Origin: Pisolithus tinctorius
Lineage: Eukaryota > Basidiomycota > Agaricomycetes > Boletales > Pisolithaceae
NCBI GenBank assembly: GCA_024663395.1
Contig: JANFAH010000002.1
Span: forward strand, 1,860,001-1,924,000
Direction of reading: 5' to 3'
Length of the DNA: 64,000 bases
A model generated the notes under the pieces. The model ran no database searches. It was not told the DNA's origin and saw only the letters and a list, made by a program, of their open reading frames with translations. Below are positions 10,120-20,164 of the stretch, in pieces. Numbering within the stretch: the stretch's first letter is position 1; each line of letters opens with the position of its first letter. The position numbers were made by a program, and so were the translations under genes.

Positions 10120-12050
10120 ATGGATTGGCTGTCAGTCGCGCGGACGAGACTCCATCTCATGGAGGCGCTACTTCGTATAGCGCAACTATGGGCGTTGAAG
10201 ACTGCCAGCTTTCCTTGGCTACCCTGGAGTCCATCTTTTACTTCCCAAAGGAGACTCAGCTGTTCACGTTACCCGCTGGTGAGTTCGAGGCTTGCGTCTC
10301 CCCTAGACGTTAATCAAGTTTCTCTTCGCTTTCTCAAACTTCCTGATCAATGCTACATTCTCTCCATCACCTGTTAAGGCCGACATTTCTCCTTGGCTGC
10401 CTCCATCTCCGCCTTCTTCTGAGACAAGACTTCGTTCACTTTGCCCGCTGGTGAGTTCAAGGTTTGCGTCTCCCTTCCTTAGCTGATCTCCAATCGTCTT
10501 TGTATAGGGATGCTAATCGGGTTTCTCTTGCTCACTTTCTTACTTTCCTGGTTAAGGCAGTGTTCTCTCCGTTATCTATCAAGGCCGATGGTTTTCCGTG
10601 GCTACCCCCAGCTCTGCCTTGTCCATCTGAGACAAGACTCCGTTCACTTTTCCCGCTGGTGAGTTCGAGGCTTGCGTCTCCCCCTTCCTTCGCTGATCTC
10701 CGATTGTCTTTGTATAGGGACGCTAATCGGGTTTCTCTTGCTCGCTTTCTTACTTTCCTGGTTAACGCAGCGTTCTCTCCGTTATCTATTAAGGCCGATG
10801 GTTTGCCGTGGCTACCCCCAGTTCCATCTTCTCCTTCCGATACTAGAGTCTTTTCAATTTGCCCGCCGGTGAGTTCGAGGCTTGCATCTCCCTTCCTTCG
10901 CTGATCTCCAACCGCCTTTGTGTGGAGACGCTAATCAGGTTTATCTTGTTCGCTTTCTTACTTTCATGGTCAACGGTACGTTCTCTTCGACATCTATTAC
11001 GCCAGGGGAACGTTTGGTGCGTCCCCTACCAAGGGCCAGGGGCTTGGTGCCCTTCGCAGCTCTCAAAGGCTTGGAGCCTTTGAAAGTCATCTTGGTATGG
11101 ATATACCCTAAACTCTACCTTTTCGTTTCCCGAGGATATTCCGTTCATTTTACAAGCTGGTGAGTTTGAGGCTCGCTTGTTTCCTCAGTTCCTGATCCCC
11201 GATTACTCCTGTGTAGGGATGCTAATTAAGTCTTCCCGTCCTTCCTAGTGTTGTCTCCGCTTCCGTCATGGTGAGCCGCGAATGAGTAAGTGTTTAGCCT
11301 TTGCATCTATTCCATTAGTTATATTCTTTACCTGGGGCGTACAATGATCCGTTTAACGAGAGTGCAATTACAACATTCCTACAGACCATGCATGCAGGAT
11401 TCACCGAGGCAGATCCTACGTGTTATTCCATGGCTGCTAACAAATGGGGAAGAAGAACCTTCTGTTGGAGATCCGCCTATCGACTTACAATATTGTCTGT
11501 GTTTCTTTCCCTCTCCCTTCCATTCCTCGTCTCACTATGTGCCAGCCACCCTCACTCGATAATGGGCGAAGCATAAGTGCCATCAACCTAAGTGCGTGAT
11601 TTTCTAACCACTGTCTGATAGCTAACGTTCAAGGGTTATGCAGGCGCTCTAATCACTATTGTTTCGCATCTTGAATTGAGCGCAGTCGATGCTGCCACCC
11701 TTGCTGACATCTTACTTTCGAGATCCCAGCGTGAAGGTGGGCACTTTTCCAAGACTTTTGTTCCTTGACAGTAATCATCTCCCATAGCACCATCATTTCC
11801 GTTGAGTTCGGCTCCCTCAACGTCGTCATCCTGTCAGGAGGGCACCGCTGCGGTCCCTTTCCTCCCCTTTTCCCCCATTGGCGTGGAGGTCCCCACTCCC
11901 CCCGTATCAATACATCTGACGTCCGCCGACACCCCTGACTCCGCCACTGTTCTCGTCTGCGGACATCCGGACATGGAACCAAGTGATCCGTCCCTGGCGG
12001 ACAAGTGTTGGCATACTTCGACCGGAGTATTTTTCACAGTGACCCTGTAA
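10120..12050 (+). CDS. Possible plus-strand cargo gene, function unknown
   Basis: Three pieces read like exons of one gene. The first, at about 10130-10205, encodes RTRLHLMEALLRIAQLWALKT, a counterpart of the 5' exon of the minus-strand accessory gene. The second, at about 11342-11500, encodes YNDPFNESAITTFLQTMHAG and MAANKWGRRTF. The third, at about 11630-11745, encodes GYAGALITIVSHLEL and SRSQREGGHFSK. A further open frame runs 11802-12050. Between the first two lie the 210-bp tandem repeats. I cannot join the pieces into one convincing protein and recognise no domain. It could be a degraded relative of the accessory gene or two unrelated genes. Confidence 0.3.
10279..11230 (+). repeat. Tandem ~210-bp repeats with splice-like signals
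   Basis: Five copies are marked by CCCGCTGGTGAGTTCGAGG or close variants, with the GT at 10279, 10451, 10659, 10869 and 11160. Spacings are 172, 208, 210 and 291 bp. The last is longer because a second copy of the hairpin block (11004-11090) lies within it. Each copy has a consensus-like donor (GTGAGT) and a downstream TGTATAG or TGTGTAG acceptor followed by GG(A/G)CGCTAATC. Two adjacent copies keep a common open frame with a 69-70 residue repeat (PWLPP, SSRLASP, FADL). It may be a repeated exon/intron module of the leader or a plain tandem repeat. Confidence 0.7.
11004..11090 (+). repeat. Hairpins with constant 7-nt loop (second direct copy)
   Basis: A diverged direct repeat of 10023-10123. 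Loops are TTTGGTG, CTTGGTG and CTTGGAG. In the third hairpin the stem reads TCAAAGG/CCTTTGA instead of TCGAAGG/CCTTCGA: one pair changed on both sides. The double change could also arise from loss of two CpGs. Confidence 0.8.
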
Positions 12051-12150
12051 ACATACCTGTTTTGTATAAAGCTTTGCTTTTTTATTTTTTATTTGGCTCA
12101 AGTGTAACCAACAACACGACTACTAACGGATTTTCTACCTGGTGCAGGTA

Positions 12151-13118
12151 AGTGGAGATATCGCAAATACAAAGGTTTCAAGATCGGGACCCTTTCATCA
12201 TGTACGTGTTGTTACTGACCTGCATCCGTTCTCGCCCCTACCATTTGGCGCGGTTGTCCACAAGAGTTGAGGGCTTGGCGCCCTTGGGGGTTTGGAGCCT
12301 TCGAAGGTTCTCGTCGATTGCGTCTACAAGACCCTCGGGAACAGAGTCATGGCATCGTCCAAGCCTTTCCATTCACTGTCGTCGCACGTGTATCATATTA
12401 CTAAGTGGTACGTATTCCTTCTGTCTTGGTTATTGCTTCTTCCTTACTGTTCTCTTGCTGTTCCGGCATTTACCGATGTTTCGATGTCGATTGCACGCAT
12501 GAAACCCACATGAACAGAGCTCATCTTCCGAGGCTCTCCGTTTACCACCGTTGCACACGTATTCCATTACCAAGTGGTACGTGTTCCCTCCGTTTTGGGC
12601 CTTCAGGGGTTCGAGTCTCCGCTTATTAGCGATGTATTTCCTCCGTTTTTGTTATTACATCTTCCATTCAGCTCCTTCCCCTGTCTTGGCATTCACCACG
12701 GTTCGTTCTTGGGGGGGGGTTTGGTCCTTCAAGGGTTTGTTGTGCAGGTTTGTTTTCGATCGCATGCACGAGACCCGCGTGAACAGAGTCCGAATTGTTC
12801 AAGTCTCTGTTCACTACCATTGCATGCGTATGTTATTACGAAGTGGTACGTACTCTCTCTGTATTGATTATTGCATATTCCTTATGGTTCGTTCCACCTG
12901 GTACTTATCACGATACGGCATGACACCAATCTTCTTTTCTGATATTTTCCTTTTGTTCCACTCGCTACTCATGTAATAACCGCAAGCGTCATTATTCCAT
13001 CGCAACAAGCCGCCATTTTACCAAATAACTCCATGGGTTTTTTTATATCAGGTAAGGCATGGCTTTACTTAAATACCTCATCTGACCGCTTTTCCCCTCC
13101 TCCCCCATCGTTCTTGAC
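12151..13118 (+). other. Leader region of HMG-like gene, diverged repeats
   Basis: No convincing gene. A short sequence around AAGTGGTACGT recurs at about 12403, 12571 and 12841 with similar pyrimidine-rich surroundings. A remnant of the constant-loop hairpin (GGGCTTGGCGCCC) lies at 12271. The region ends just before the HMG-like gene's start codon at 13119, so it probably holds that gene's promoter and 5' untranslated exons. Confidence 0.4.
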
Positions 13119-16100
13119 ATGCCTCACGCGCCGAAAAGTGTTGACCAAGTCGCGGACGACTCTACAGATTTGCACACCCGGGTTCTTCGAAACCGCAAAA
13201 TCCCCACCACCAAGATGGCTCCTCCACCAGAGGTAAGTTATCTTGTCACCATTGATCCCATCTGACCCCTGCCTTCACAGATCAAAAAAGACAAGCCCAA
13301 GCCCCGGCACACGGTGCAACTGCCTGAAGGATGGGAAGAACATATGTTCGGTCTCCATGACAGGTGGAGATCACTCACTCCTAGTGTTTCTGTGTCCTCC
13401 CAAAATTCTACTACCCCGATCTTGCAGGAAGACCAGGTCGAGGGCGCTCCGATGGAGGAGGATACTGGTGAGGCTGAGGCTGAGGCTGAGGAGGTTGAGG
13501 TCAACGTTCCTGCTGACGAGGGCAGTCAATGTCCTGATGATGGGGCTAGTCAACTTCCAGACGATGAAGGTTCGTTTTTTTTTGAATATTTTTCTCGTTC
13601 TCTCACAGTTCTGTAGATGTTGCATTGTTATATCCTTGACTCCGGGGTTTGGTGCCCCCCCCTTCTCTCATCTGACTGTGGGTTCAGTGCCCAATGGTCT
13701 AAAGCTAGGCGCTTTGGATCCTCATGAGAGTCGCCAAGTGTCCTGTGTCATTTTCACTTCTTTTCTAGACACTTTGTTATCCTTTGATGTGTCTTTTGTC
13801 GCACTGCAATGCATTCTCTTCCAATATTGACATGTTCATAGTAGATCAGGATGATTCTGAATCATCACTTCCTCCATCTTCGCCACCAGCTGAAGACTCC
13901 AGTTCCGATGCTGAGGATGAGTTTCCCCCACATCATCCTGGTCGCCGTGTGGAACACAAACCTAAAAGCAAGGGCAAAAGTAGGGCTATGGATGTTGACG
14001 ACAGTGATATAGTGAGTCAGGATGATCATGAACACGCCTGGAATGCGAAATTTAGGAAGACTGGGAACTTGTCCCATGCCGCTCTCGATGAGATACGTGA
14101 CTTCGCGACCGAAGTCAAGGCAAAAGCAGAAGAACTTGGACGTCGACACGGCAAGTCTCCTCGTGACATCCTTGTTGCTGCTGGGCTCAGTGTCAAACCA
14201 TCTCACACGAAGCTCAATGAGGCCAACCTCTTCCGCTCGTGGTATTGGGCCACCCAACCGAAACCTGATGGCGGTATGCATGCCCTTGTCACATACTCTT
14301 TTATAACATTCTTCCCAGCTGACCGAAACATGGTCAACAATATCATTACGGCGGAGTACAATCAACTCATGAAAGATATCCCCAAAGACGACACCGCGGC
14401 AAGAAAGGAGAAGTTGAAGGCCATTTATGAATGGAGCGAGAGCTCCTCAGCAGTGCCCGCTAACAAATCAGTCAAGTCCATCGCAGTCAGAGTCCACAAC
14501 GTGAAGACGCAGTTCTCTGGATTGGTAAGTGGTTGTAAGTGGGTGGGTGGGTGGCAGATCTTACCGTCAAGCAGGCTGAAGCGTGGTCGACTCTTGAAGA
14601 CATCGAAATTGCTGGAGTTGTGATGTATGTTGGACAAGACCCTGCAGGACGCCAGACCTCTGGCATATTTGGTGGTTCCGATATCATATGAAAGTACATC
14701 AATGATCGTGCCATTGATGTTCGGGGACTTATGGACAAGTACACCGCAATATTTAAGTAAGTGATGTTACACATATCTTACTCGGACTCATTGCAATTAG
14801 GTGTCTCAGGGATGGTAATGGTACTGAGGCTGGGTTATTAAGGACGAGTGCTTCTGCCAGTTCAGCTCCGGCATTGGAGTTGCATTGTCGAATGAAGGAG
14901 ATACCAAGAGATCGCAACCACCGGGTATTTGGATCTATGATGAAGGAGAAGTTGATAACGGCGCTCCAAGATCTATGCAGTACGTATTTCTGGTATTCCG
15001 TATATTCTCTTCTAAGTGTCTTCCCATAAGCGACCCGTGGGGTCGAAGTTGGTGATCCCCAGAAAATCATTTGGCAGCGGCTTCTTGAGTTCGTTAGGAG
15101 GAACTCTCTCGTCATAATCAACTGGCCACTTGGGGTGCCTCCACCGGGCCCTGGTTTTGAGTACAAGAAACTCAAAGCTGATGCTCTCCACCAACTTGTG
15201 GTACCTTATCTGCGGAGAAAGCTAGGCTCGATGTACGATGGACAATCTGATGACGACGATGACGAGAAAAATGATCGTCTGGATGGTGTGCCAGAGGTCG
15301 AAATCAAACCCTGGAATGAAGGTATTGCATACATTTTTTGTCTAACTCATCGCTGACCGTTTTTGCAGATGTCATCAGCATAAGGGATGTACACCCATTA
15401 AAGGGAGAGATCGCACTGGTCAAGGCTCCTGATGGCACGGTTTTGCACAAGGTGTCTGACGATCCTGAGTGGCAGAAGTCCCGCGAAGAAGAGGATCCAG
15501 GTATGGCGGCACATCATGCACAGAGCGGAATCCCATTTCCATTGCGCAAGCGGCCTCGTGTGGAGGTGACGGATAATGACACAGTTCCTCATGAGGTGAG
15601 TCAATCCACTCAACCTCTGGTGTCCACTAATGCTCCCCAAGGCTTCACGCTCTGACTGCCAAATGCCCCTGCATGACGAAGGCAGGGATGCATGCCCCAT
15701 TGCTGGCGACCGCGGTGTAGTGATTTACCCTGCTGCATTTTGGTCGAAACTAACAGGCGACATGCACAGGATGCACTTCGTGACCCACCAGCACACACAA
15801 GCCGTGAGAACACTCGAGAGTCCAGTCGATCTGAGTGCCCCTTGCCAGCTCAGTGCTATGGGGTGAGGTCCGGACATACCAGTTGATTAAAAGACTAATG
15901 GAGGACTGCACAGGATCTGCATTGTGATGCTGTCCCAAGCCGTTTGCACCCGCGGGACCCTGGCCCTTCTCAGCAGTTTCCACCATCTCGGCGTTATGAG
16001 GTGAGTAACCCAGGCATTCTGCTTCTTGAAGGAGACCAATAGGATGTCCCACAGGACCCTCGTTATGACCGCGCCAACTATCATGTTCCTGGCCCCTCCG

Positions 16101-16376
16101 ATATTCCCTACAATGTTCATGGCTTGATCCTTCATTGTCACATTTTGTTTAGCTTCTCTATAGGTATTACCACCTGCCCGCCACGGTTCGGGGCGTTTCC
16201 CTCTGTCCCGTCAGACGTATCGCATACCATCTCGCCCTGACCATCATGTTTACCGTGATGCTCCATATATCTCTGACTACTACCCCCCAGCCCAGCCTAC
16301 AGCACAGCAATGGGTTGACAGAGGTAGTGCTGCACAGTATGAGGACGAATTTCCTGAGGATTACTTAGATTATTAG
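13119..16376 (+). CDS. Divergent HMG-box-like protein of KDZ element (one TGA)
   Basis: Start ATG at 13119. Exons include 13119-13232, 13281-13569, 13845-14273, 14319-14524, about 14571-14758, and further exons to TAG at 16374-16376. The protein has an acidic, serine/proline-rich N-terminal third. The core EHAWNAKFRKTGNLSHAAL continues through NLFRSWYWATQPK and ITAEYNQLMKDIP to LKAIYEWSE, the layout expected of the divergent HMG domain known to accompany basidiomycete KDZ transposons. Later come conserved RDRNHRVFGSMM and WPLGVPPPGPGFEYKKLKAD, then a proline/tyrosine/histidine-rich tail ending EDEFPEDYLDY. An in-frame TGA (14689-14691) lies between GGSDII and KYINDRA. A DNA-bending or element-recognition role is inferred only. 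Confidence 0.75.
14689..14691 (+). other. In-frame TGA in HMG-like gene
   Basis: The flanking residues GGSDII and KYINDRAIDVRGLMDKY stay in one frame across it. Either CGA(Arg) or TGG(Trp) could have been the original codon. This is the only break I found in the gene. Confidence 0.7.
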
Positions 16377-17565
16377 TCTCCTCAGTATTTTCTTTAGAAA
16401 TACATGTTTGTTTTTCCATGATAGGGTGAGCAGTGAGTGAATCAAATCTCTCAGTTCTCCGTCATTTTGAATGCAAGAGCATTTGTCTGCTTGACTGTTA
16501 TTTTGTTACCTCCTGTGGCCACACTGCCATATTGCTGCTCACTTGATCTACCAATGAATTTTCTACTGATTGACATTCTACAGGGAAGATGCATCTACTC
16601 AAAATACTGTATGCTTGTTTGAAGAGTTTGGGCTGCAGAGAGTTAGGTCAAAGGACATTTGAGGTGAAGCTTAGAGGCCACACCTACAGATAAAGGAGCC
16701 TCCAGCAATGAGGAGGGGATATGGTGACATTAAGCAAGTGTTGATGTGGTGATCACTGACTGACAACTCTCCTAGTGTCACTGTGTCCAATGGCCAGGGG
16801 CTCTGGTGAGTTCTGCTGCCTGGTCTCCTGTGTACCTTATCTATATTTGATTACTGTGATCAAGTGATTGTTTTTCCCTGGTGAGTTGAGGGAACTCAAT
16901 GGAATTCAAATGGAATTGAAATGATTATCTCAAAATAATGGGTAAATAGCCTGAATTTTGAGAGGACTAAAAACACTCAAAAGTCAATTTCCTTCAAGTT
17001 TTGACAGATAGGGTTTTTCCACATGGTGAGGGGGGTGGCAAGGTTGGAAAGCAAGGATTGAAAGTGGTGTTGAGGCAAGGTTAGCAGTACCTCAGATTAA
17101 AGGGACTTGGGCAACATCTCTTGCTTACTAATCAGGTGTTGTTATCATCATCAGGATACTACAGTTCTATGTTACATGCAAGCAGTGTAGAGCTGCAGAG
17201 GTTGACTTCTGGATTTATTTTGGTCTTGTCTGGGTTCTCTCATTGGCTTTTCCCTATAAACATTGTTGTTCAATGCTTTTTCTAAGAGCCTATTTTTTTG
17301 TTGAGAATTAATCTACCTGCATTGCTACTAAAACAGGTCTATCTTTTATCAGACCCATCATGTTGTTATCATTTGCAGCTGCACAATTTGCCCCCATTTA
17401 ATCTGCTACATTGGCCCTTCACTGTGCTCTGTGAGTTAGTATAAAAATTAGATAACATTACCTGTGCAATATGTCAATACAGCCCTGCATGGTGGATCTG
17501 GTTGACTTGAAGCTGCCACAAAATTGATTTGAGAGCATTTTGGTGTTCTGACATATAGTACATGG
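16377..17565. other. 3' flank of HMG-like gene, no gene seen
   Basis: CpG-poor, AT-leaning sequence between the HMG-like gene's stop codon and the right array. Frames are short and unrecognisable. It should include the gene's 3' untranslated region. The drop in CpG occurs close to the end of the gene. Confidence 0.6.
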
Positions 17566-19075
17566 ACATCCTACTGGCCTCTATGGAGAGGGGTGGAATG
17601 TCCAACTGGCCTTCAGAGGGGGGAGTGGGATGTCCCACAGTAGCTTCCAAAGCTACCATGGGACATCCCATTGGCCTATGGAAGGGGGGGTGGGACATCC
17701 CACAGTATCCTCCAAAGCTATCATGGGACATCCCACTGGCCTCCAGAGAGGGGGGTGGGATGTCCCACAGTAGCCTCCAAAGCTATCATGGGACATCCCA
17801 CTGTCTATAGAAAGGGGGTTGGGATGTCCCATAGTGGCCTCCAAAGCTAGCATGGGACATCCCACTGGCCTCCAGAGAGGAGGGTGGGATGTCCCACAGT
17901 AGCCACTGAAGCTATCATGGGACATCCCACTGGCATCTGGAAGGGGGATGGGATGTCCCACAGTAGCCTCTGAAGCTATCATGGGACATCCCACTGGCAT
18001 CTGGAAGGGGGGTGGGATGTCCCACAGTAGCCTCTGAAGCTATCATGGGACATCCCACCAGCCTATGGAAGGGGGAGTGGGATGTCCCACAGTAGCCTCC
18101 AAAGCTATCATGGGACATCCCACTGTCTATGGAAAGGGGGTTGGGATGTCCCATGGTAGCCTCCAAAGCTAGCATGGGACATCCCACTGGCCTCCAGAGA
18201 GGAGGGTGGGATGTCCCACAGTAGTCTCTGAAGCTATCAAGGGACATCCCACTGACCTCTGGAAAGGGGGGTTGGATGTCCCACAGTAGCCTCCAAAGCT
18301 ATCATGGAACATCCCACTGTCCCCTAGAATGGGGGTTGGGATGTTTCACAGTAGCATCAGAAGCTATCATGGGACATCCCACTTGCCTCCAGAGAAGGGG
18401 GTGGCATGTCCCATGGTAGCATCTGATGCTCTCATGGGACATCTCACTGACCTCCATAGAGGGGGTTGGGATGTCCCAAAGTAGCCTCCAAAGCTATCAT
18501 GGGGGATCCCACTGGCTTCCAGAGAGGAGGATGGGATGTCCCATCATAGCCTCCAAAGCTATCATGGGACATCCCACTGGCCTCCAGAGAGGGGAGTGGG
18601 ATGTCCCACAGTAGCCTCTGAAGCTATCATGGGACATCCCATTGTCCTATGGAAAGGGGGCTGGGATGTCCCACAGTAGCTTCTGAAGCTATCATGGGAC
18701 ATCCCACTGGCCTCCAGAGAGGGGGGTGGGATGTCCCACAGTAGCCTCTGAAGCTATCATGGGACATCCCATTGTCCTATGGAAAGGGGGCTGGGATGTC
18801 CCACAGTAGCTTCTGAAGCTATCATGGGACATCCCACTGGTCTCCAGAGCAGGGGGTGGGATGTCCCACAATAGCCTCCAAAGCTATCATGGGACATCCC
18901 ACTGTCTATAGAAAGGGGGCTGGGATGTCCCACAGTAGCCTCTGAAGCTATCATGGGACATCCCACTGGCCTCCAGAGAGGGGGGTGGGATGTCCCACAG
19001 TAGCCTCCAAAGCTATCATGGGACCTCCCACTGGCCTCCAAAAATGGGTGGTGGGATGTCCCATCATTGCCTCTT
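17566..19075. repeat. Right subterminal array of ~64-bp hairpin repeats
   Basis: About 23 units of the same hairpin as the left array (GGGATGTCCCA...TGGGACATCCC around TAGCTT/AAGCTA-like inner arms). They start near 17629 and recur roughly every 64-66 bp to about 19051. The spacer is GCCTCCAGAGAGGGGGG or a variant. Relative to the left array the spacer is reverse-complemented, so the two arrays face each other like extended inverted repeats, but unit number differs. No CpG was seen. Confidence 0.95.
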
Positions 19076-19107
19076 GGTTGTTCTACATAGATGACCTTGA
19101 TGAACAT

Positions 19108-19182
19108 GTGACTAAAGGTGGGATTGAACCAGCAGTCTCCTGGAGTTGACCTTGTGGTTTAATCACTGAGCTATATGGTTTG
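19108..19182 (-). pseudogene. tRNA-like relic with A- and B-box
   Basis: On the minus strand TAGCTCAGTGATTAAACCA resembles a tRNA D-arm (A box). About 30 bp further, GGTTCAATCCC resembles the T-arm B box with its CpG lost. The anticodon and acceptor stems do not pair well. A decayed tRNA gene or tRNA-derived SINE head carried inside the transposon are both possible. Confidence 0.35.
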
Positions 19183-19872
19183 AGTACTAATGTCAGTTGC
19201 TTGGGGGTTAGATCAGAACTTTGGGAATAATTATCCATGAAGAGTAATACACAGAATGCACCATCTCCAACAGACTTCAGTGGTCTTTAGCAACACAAGT
19301 CCACCCTTCCTTTGAGAATCAACAACGTTCAGTCTTCTGCCCATCCTGGCTGGATTGGTATTTGAAGCACATGGTGGTCCACTGGAGGGCCTTACAGCCC
19401 AGGGTCATAATGGGACATTGGGCACCACAGCAATCAGATTACATAACCCCTTTGGACAGTGGGGTTCTCACATGCTTGTGCCCCACAATAGTGTCATGTA
19501 TTGTGCTACAATCTATTCCTTGGCTTGGAAGGTCTTCCACTCATCCTCATTGAATGCATTTAGTATGATCTTATTAATGTGTACTCCTTCTATAAGCAAT
19601 GGAACTTACTCATGGGACAGTGCTGAATCCATTAAAATTTATCACAATGATGCAAGGCTCACTTCCAGAAGTATTGTATGATTCTGGAGATGACACCTCA
19701 CAATCACACTGATTTCCCACTTCAAATTTGTGCATAATAAGTGTACCAAATGGTTTTGGAAAGTCAGTGGCTGCCACATACATAGGCCCCTACTTTGCCA
19801 GGTATTCTCATCATCCTGGATAATTGTGACTGCTTTGGTTTCTTGGTCAGAAGTGGGATTTCAGTGTGAATA
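19183..19872. other. Right subterminal spacer, no gene seen
   Basis: Unique CpG-poor sequence between the array and the right inverted repeat. There is no recognisable frame and no match to the left spacer. Confidence 0.55.
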
Positions 19873-20105
19873 TGAGCTGCACTTTTGCAGCTGAGGACCC
19901 CTGACACCTAAGGCAGCCATGGGACAGCCCAAAATATATTACCAAAGGGCTGGGATTATGGGACATCCCAGCTCCTGCACACTGCAAATAGCCCTGGGAC
20001 ATGGCCAGATGTCCCTGGGATGACCTGGTCTGAGTGGCTTTTAGCTTGGATGATTTGTAGAAAAACTTCAGCCTAAATGCTTATGAAAATTGGTTACCTG
20101 AAGTG
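19873..20105 (-). repeat. KDZ terminal inverted repeat, right (233 bp)
   Basis: Reverse complement of 744-976 with two substitutions. It ends GGTTACCTGAAGTG, directly before the target duplication. Confidence 0.93.
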
Positions 20106-20112
20106 CAGACTT
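20106..20112. repeat. Target-site duplication of KDZ element, right
   Basis: CAGACTT, matching 737-743. The next base C also matches. Immediately afterwards the integrase frame resumes with AAG ATT GGT GAC (KIGD). Confidence 0.85.
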
Positions 20113-20164
20113 CAAGATTGGTGACCAAGTATATGTCAAAGCCAAGTACTTCCAGTCAACCAGG
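20113..20164 (+). pseudogene. Gypsy 'A' integrase fragment, middle part
   Basis: Seventeen codons reading KIGDQVYVKAKYFQSTR continue the fragment at 484-743. They stop at the edge of the reversed 1.8-kb solo LTR and continue as PSKKLSEK at 21995 in the same phase. Confidence 0.85.

Larger units (their letters stand above)
744..20105. mobile_element. 19.4-kb KDZ-type DNA transposon with cargo genes
   Basis: The element is bounded by 233-bp terminal inverted repeats (744-976 and 19873-20105) and flanked by CAGACTT copies. It sits inside an integrase gene whose frame resumes on the other side. Inside it, in order, are a hairpin array (1431-2516), a KDZ transposase (minus), an accessory gene of unknown function (minus), a central repeat-rich region, an HMG-box-like gene (plus), and a second hairpin array (17566-19075). 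KDZ (Kyakuja-Dileera-Zisupton) elements in basidiomycetes are known to carry extra genes, including a divergent HMG-domain gene and often TET/JBP dioxygenases. I find no TET/JBP motif here. The near-identical ends point to a recent insertion, yet the genes carry in-frame TGA codons. Confidence 0.9.

Noticed and set aside
9968..13000. TET/JBP dioxygenase gene expected in a KDZ element
   Set aside because: I looked for the HxD...H...R core and the usual flanking residues in all frames of the central region and found none; a degraded remnant cannot be excluded.
17474..19107. Open frames of 60-116 codons across the right array (PVGCPMIASEATVGHP repeats)
   Set aside because: They are translations of the 64-66 bp hairpin repeat on both strands and differ only with repeat phase; no start context or domain.
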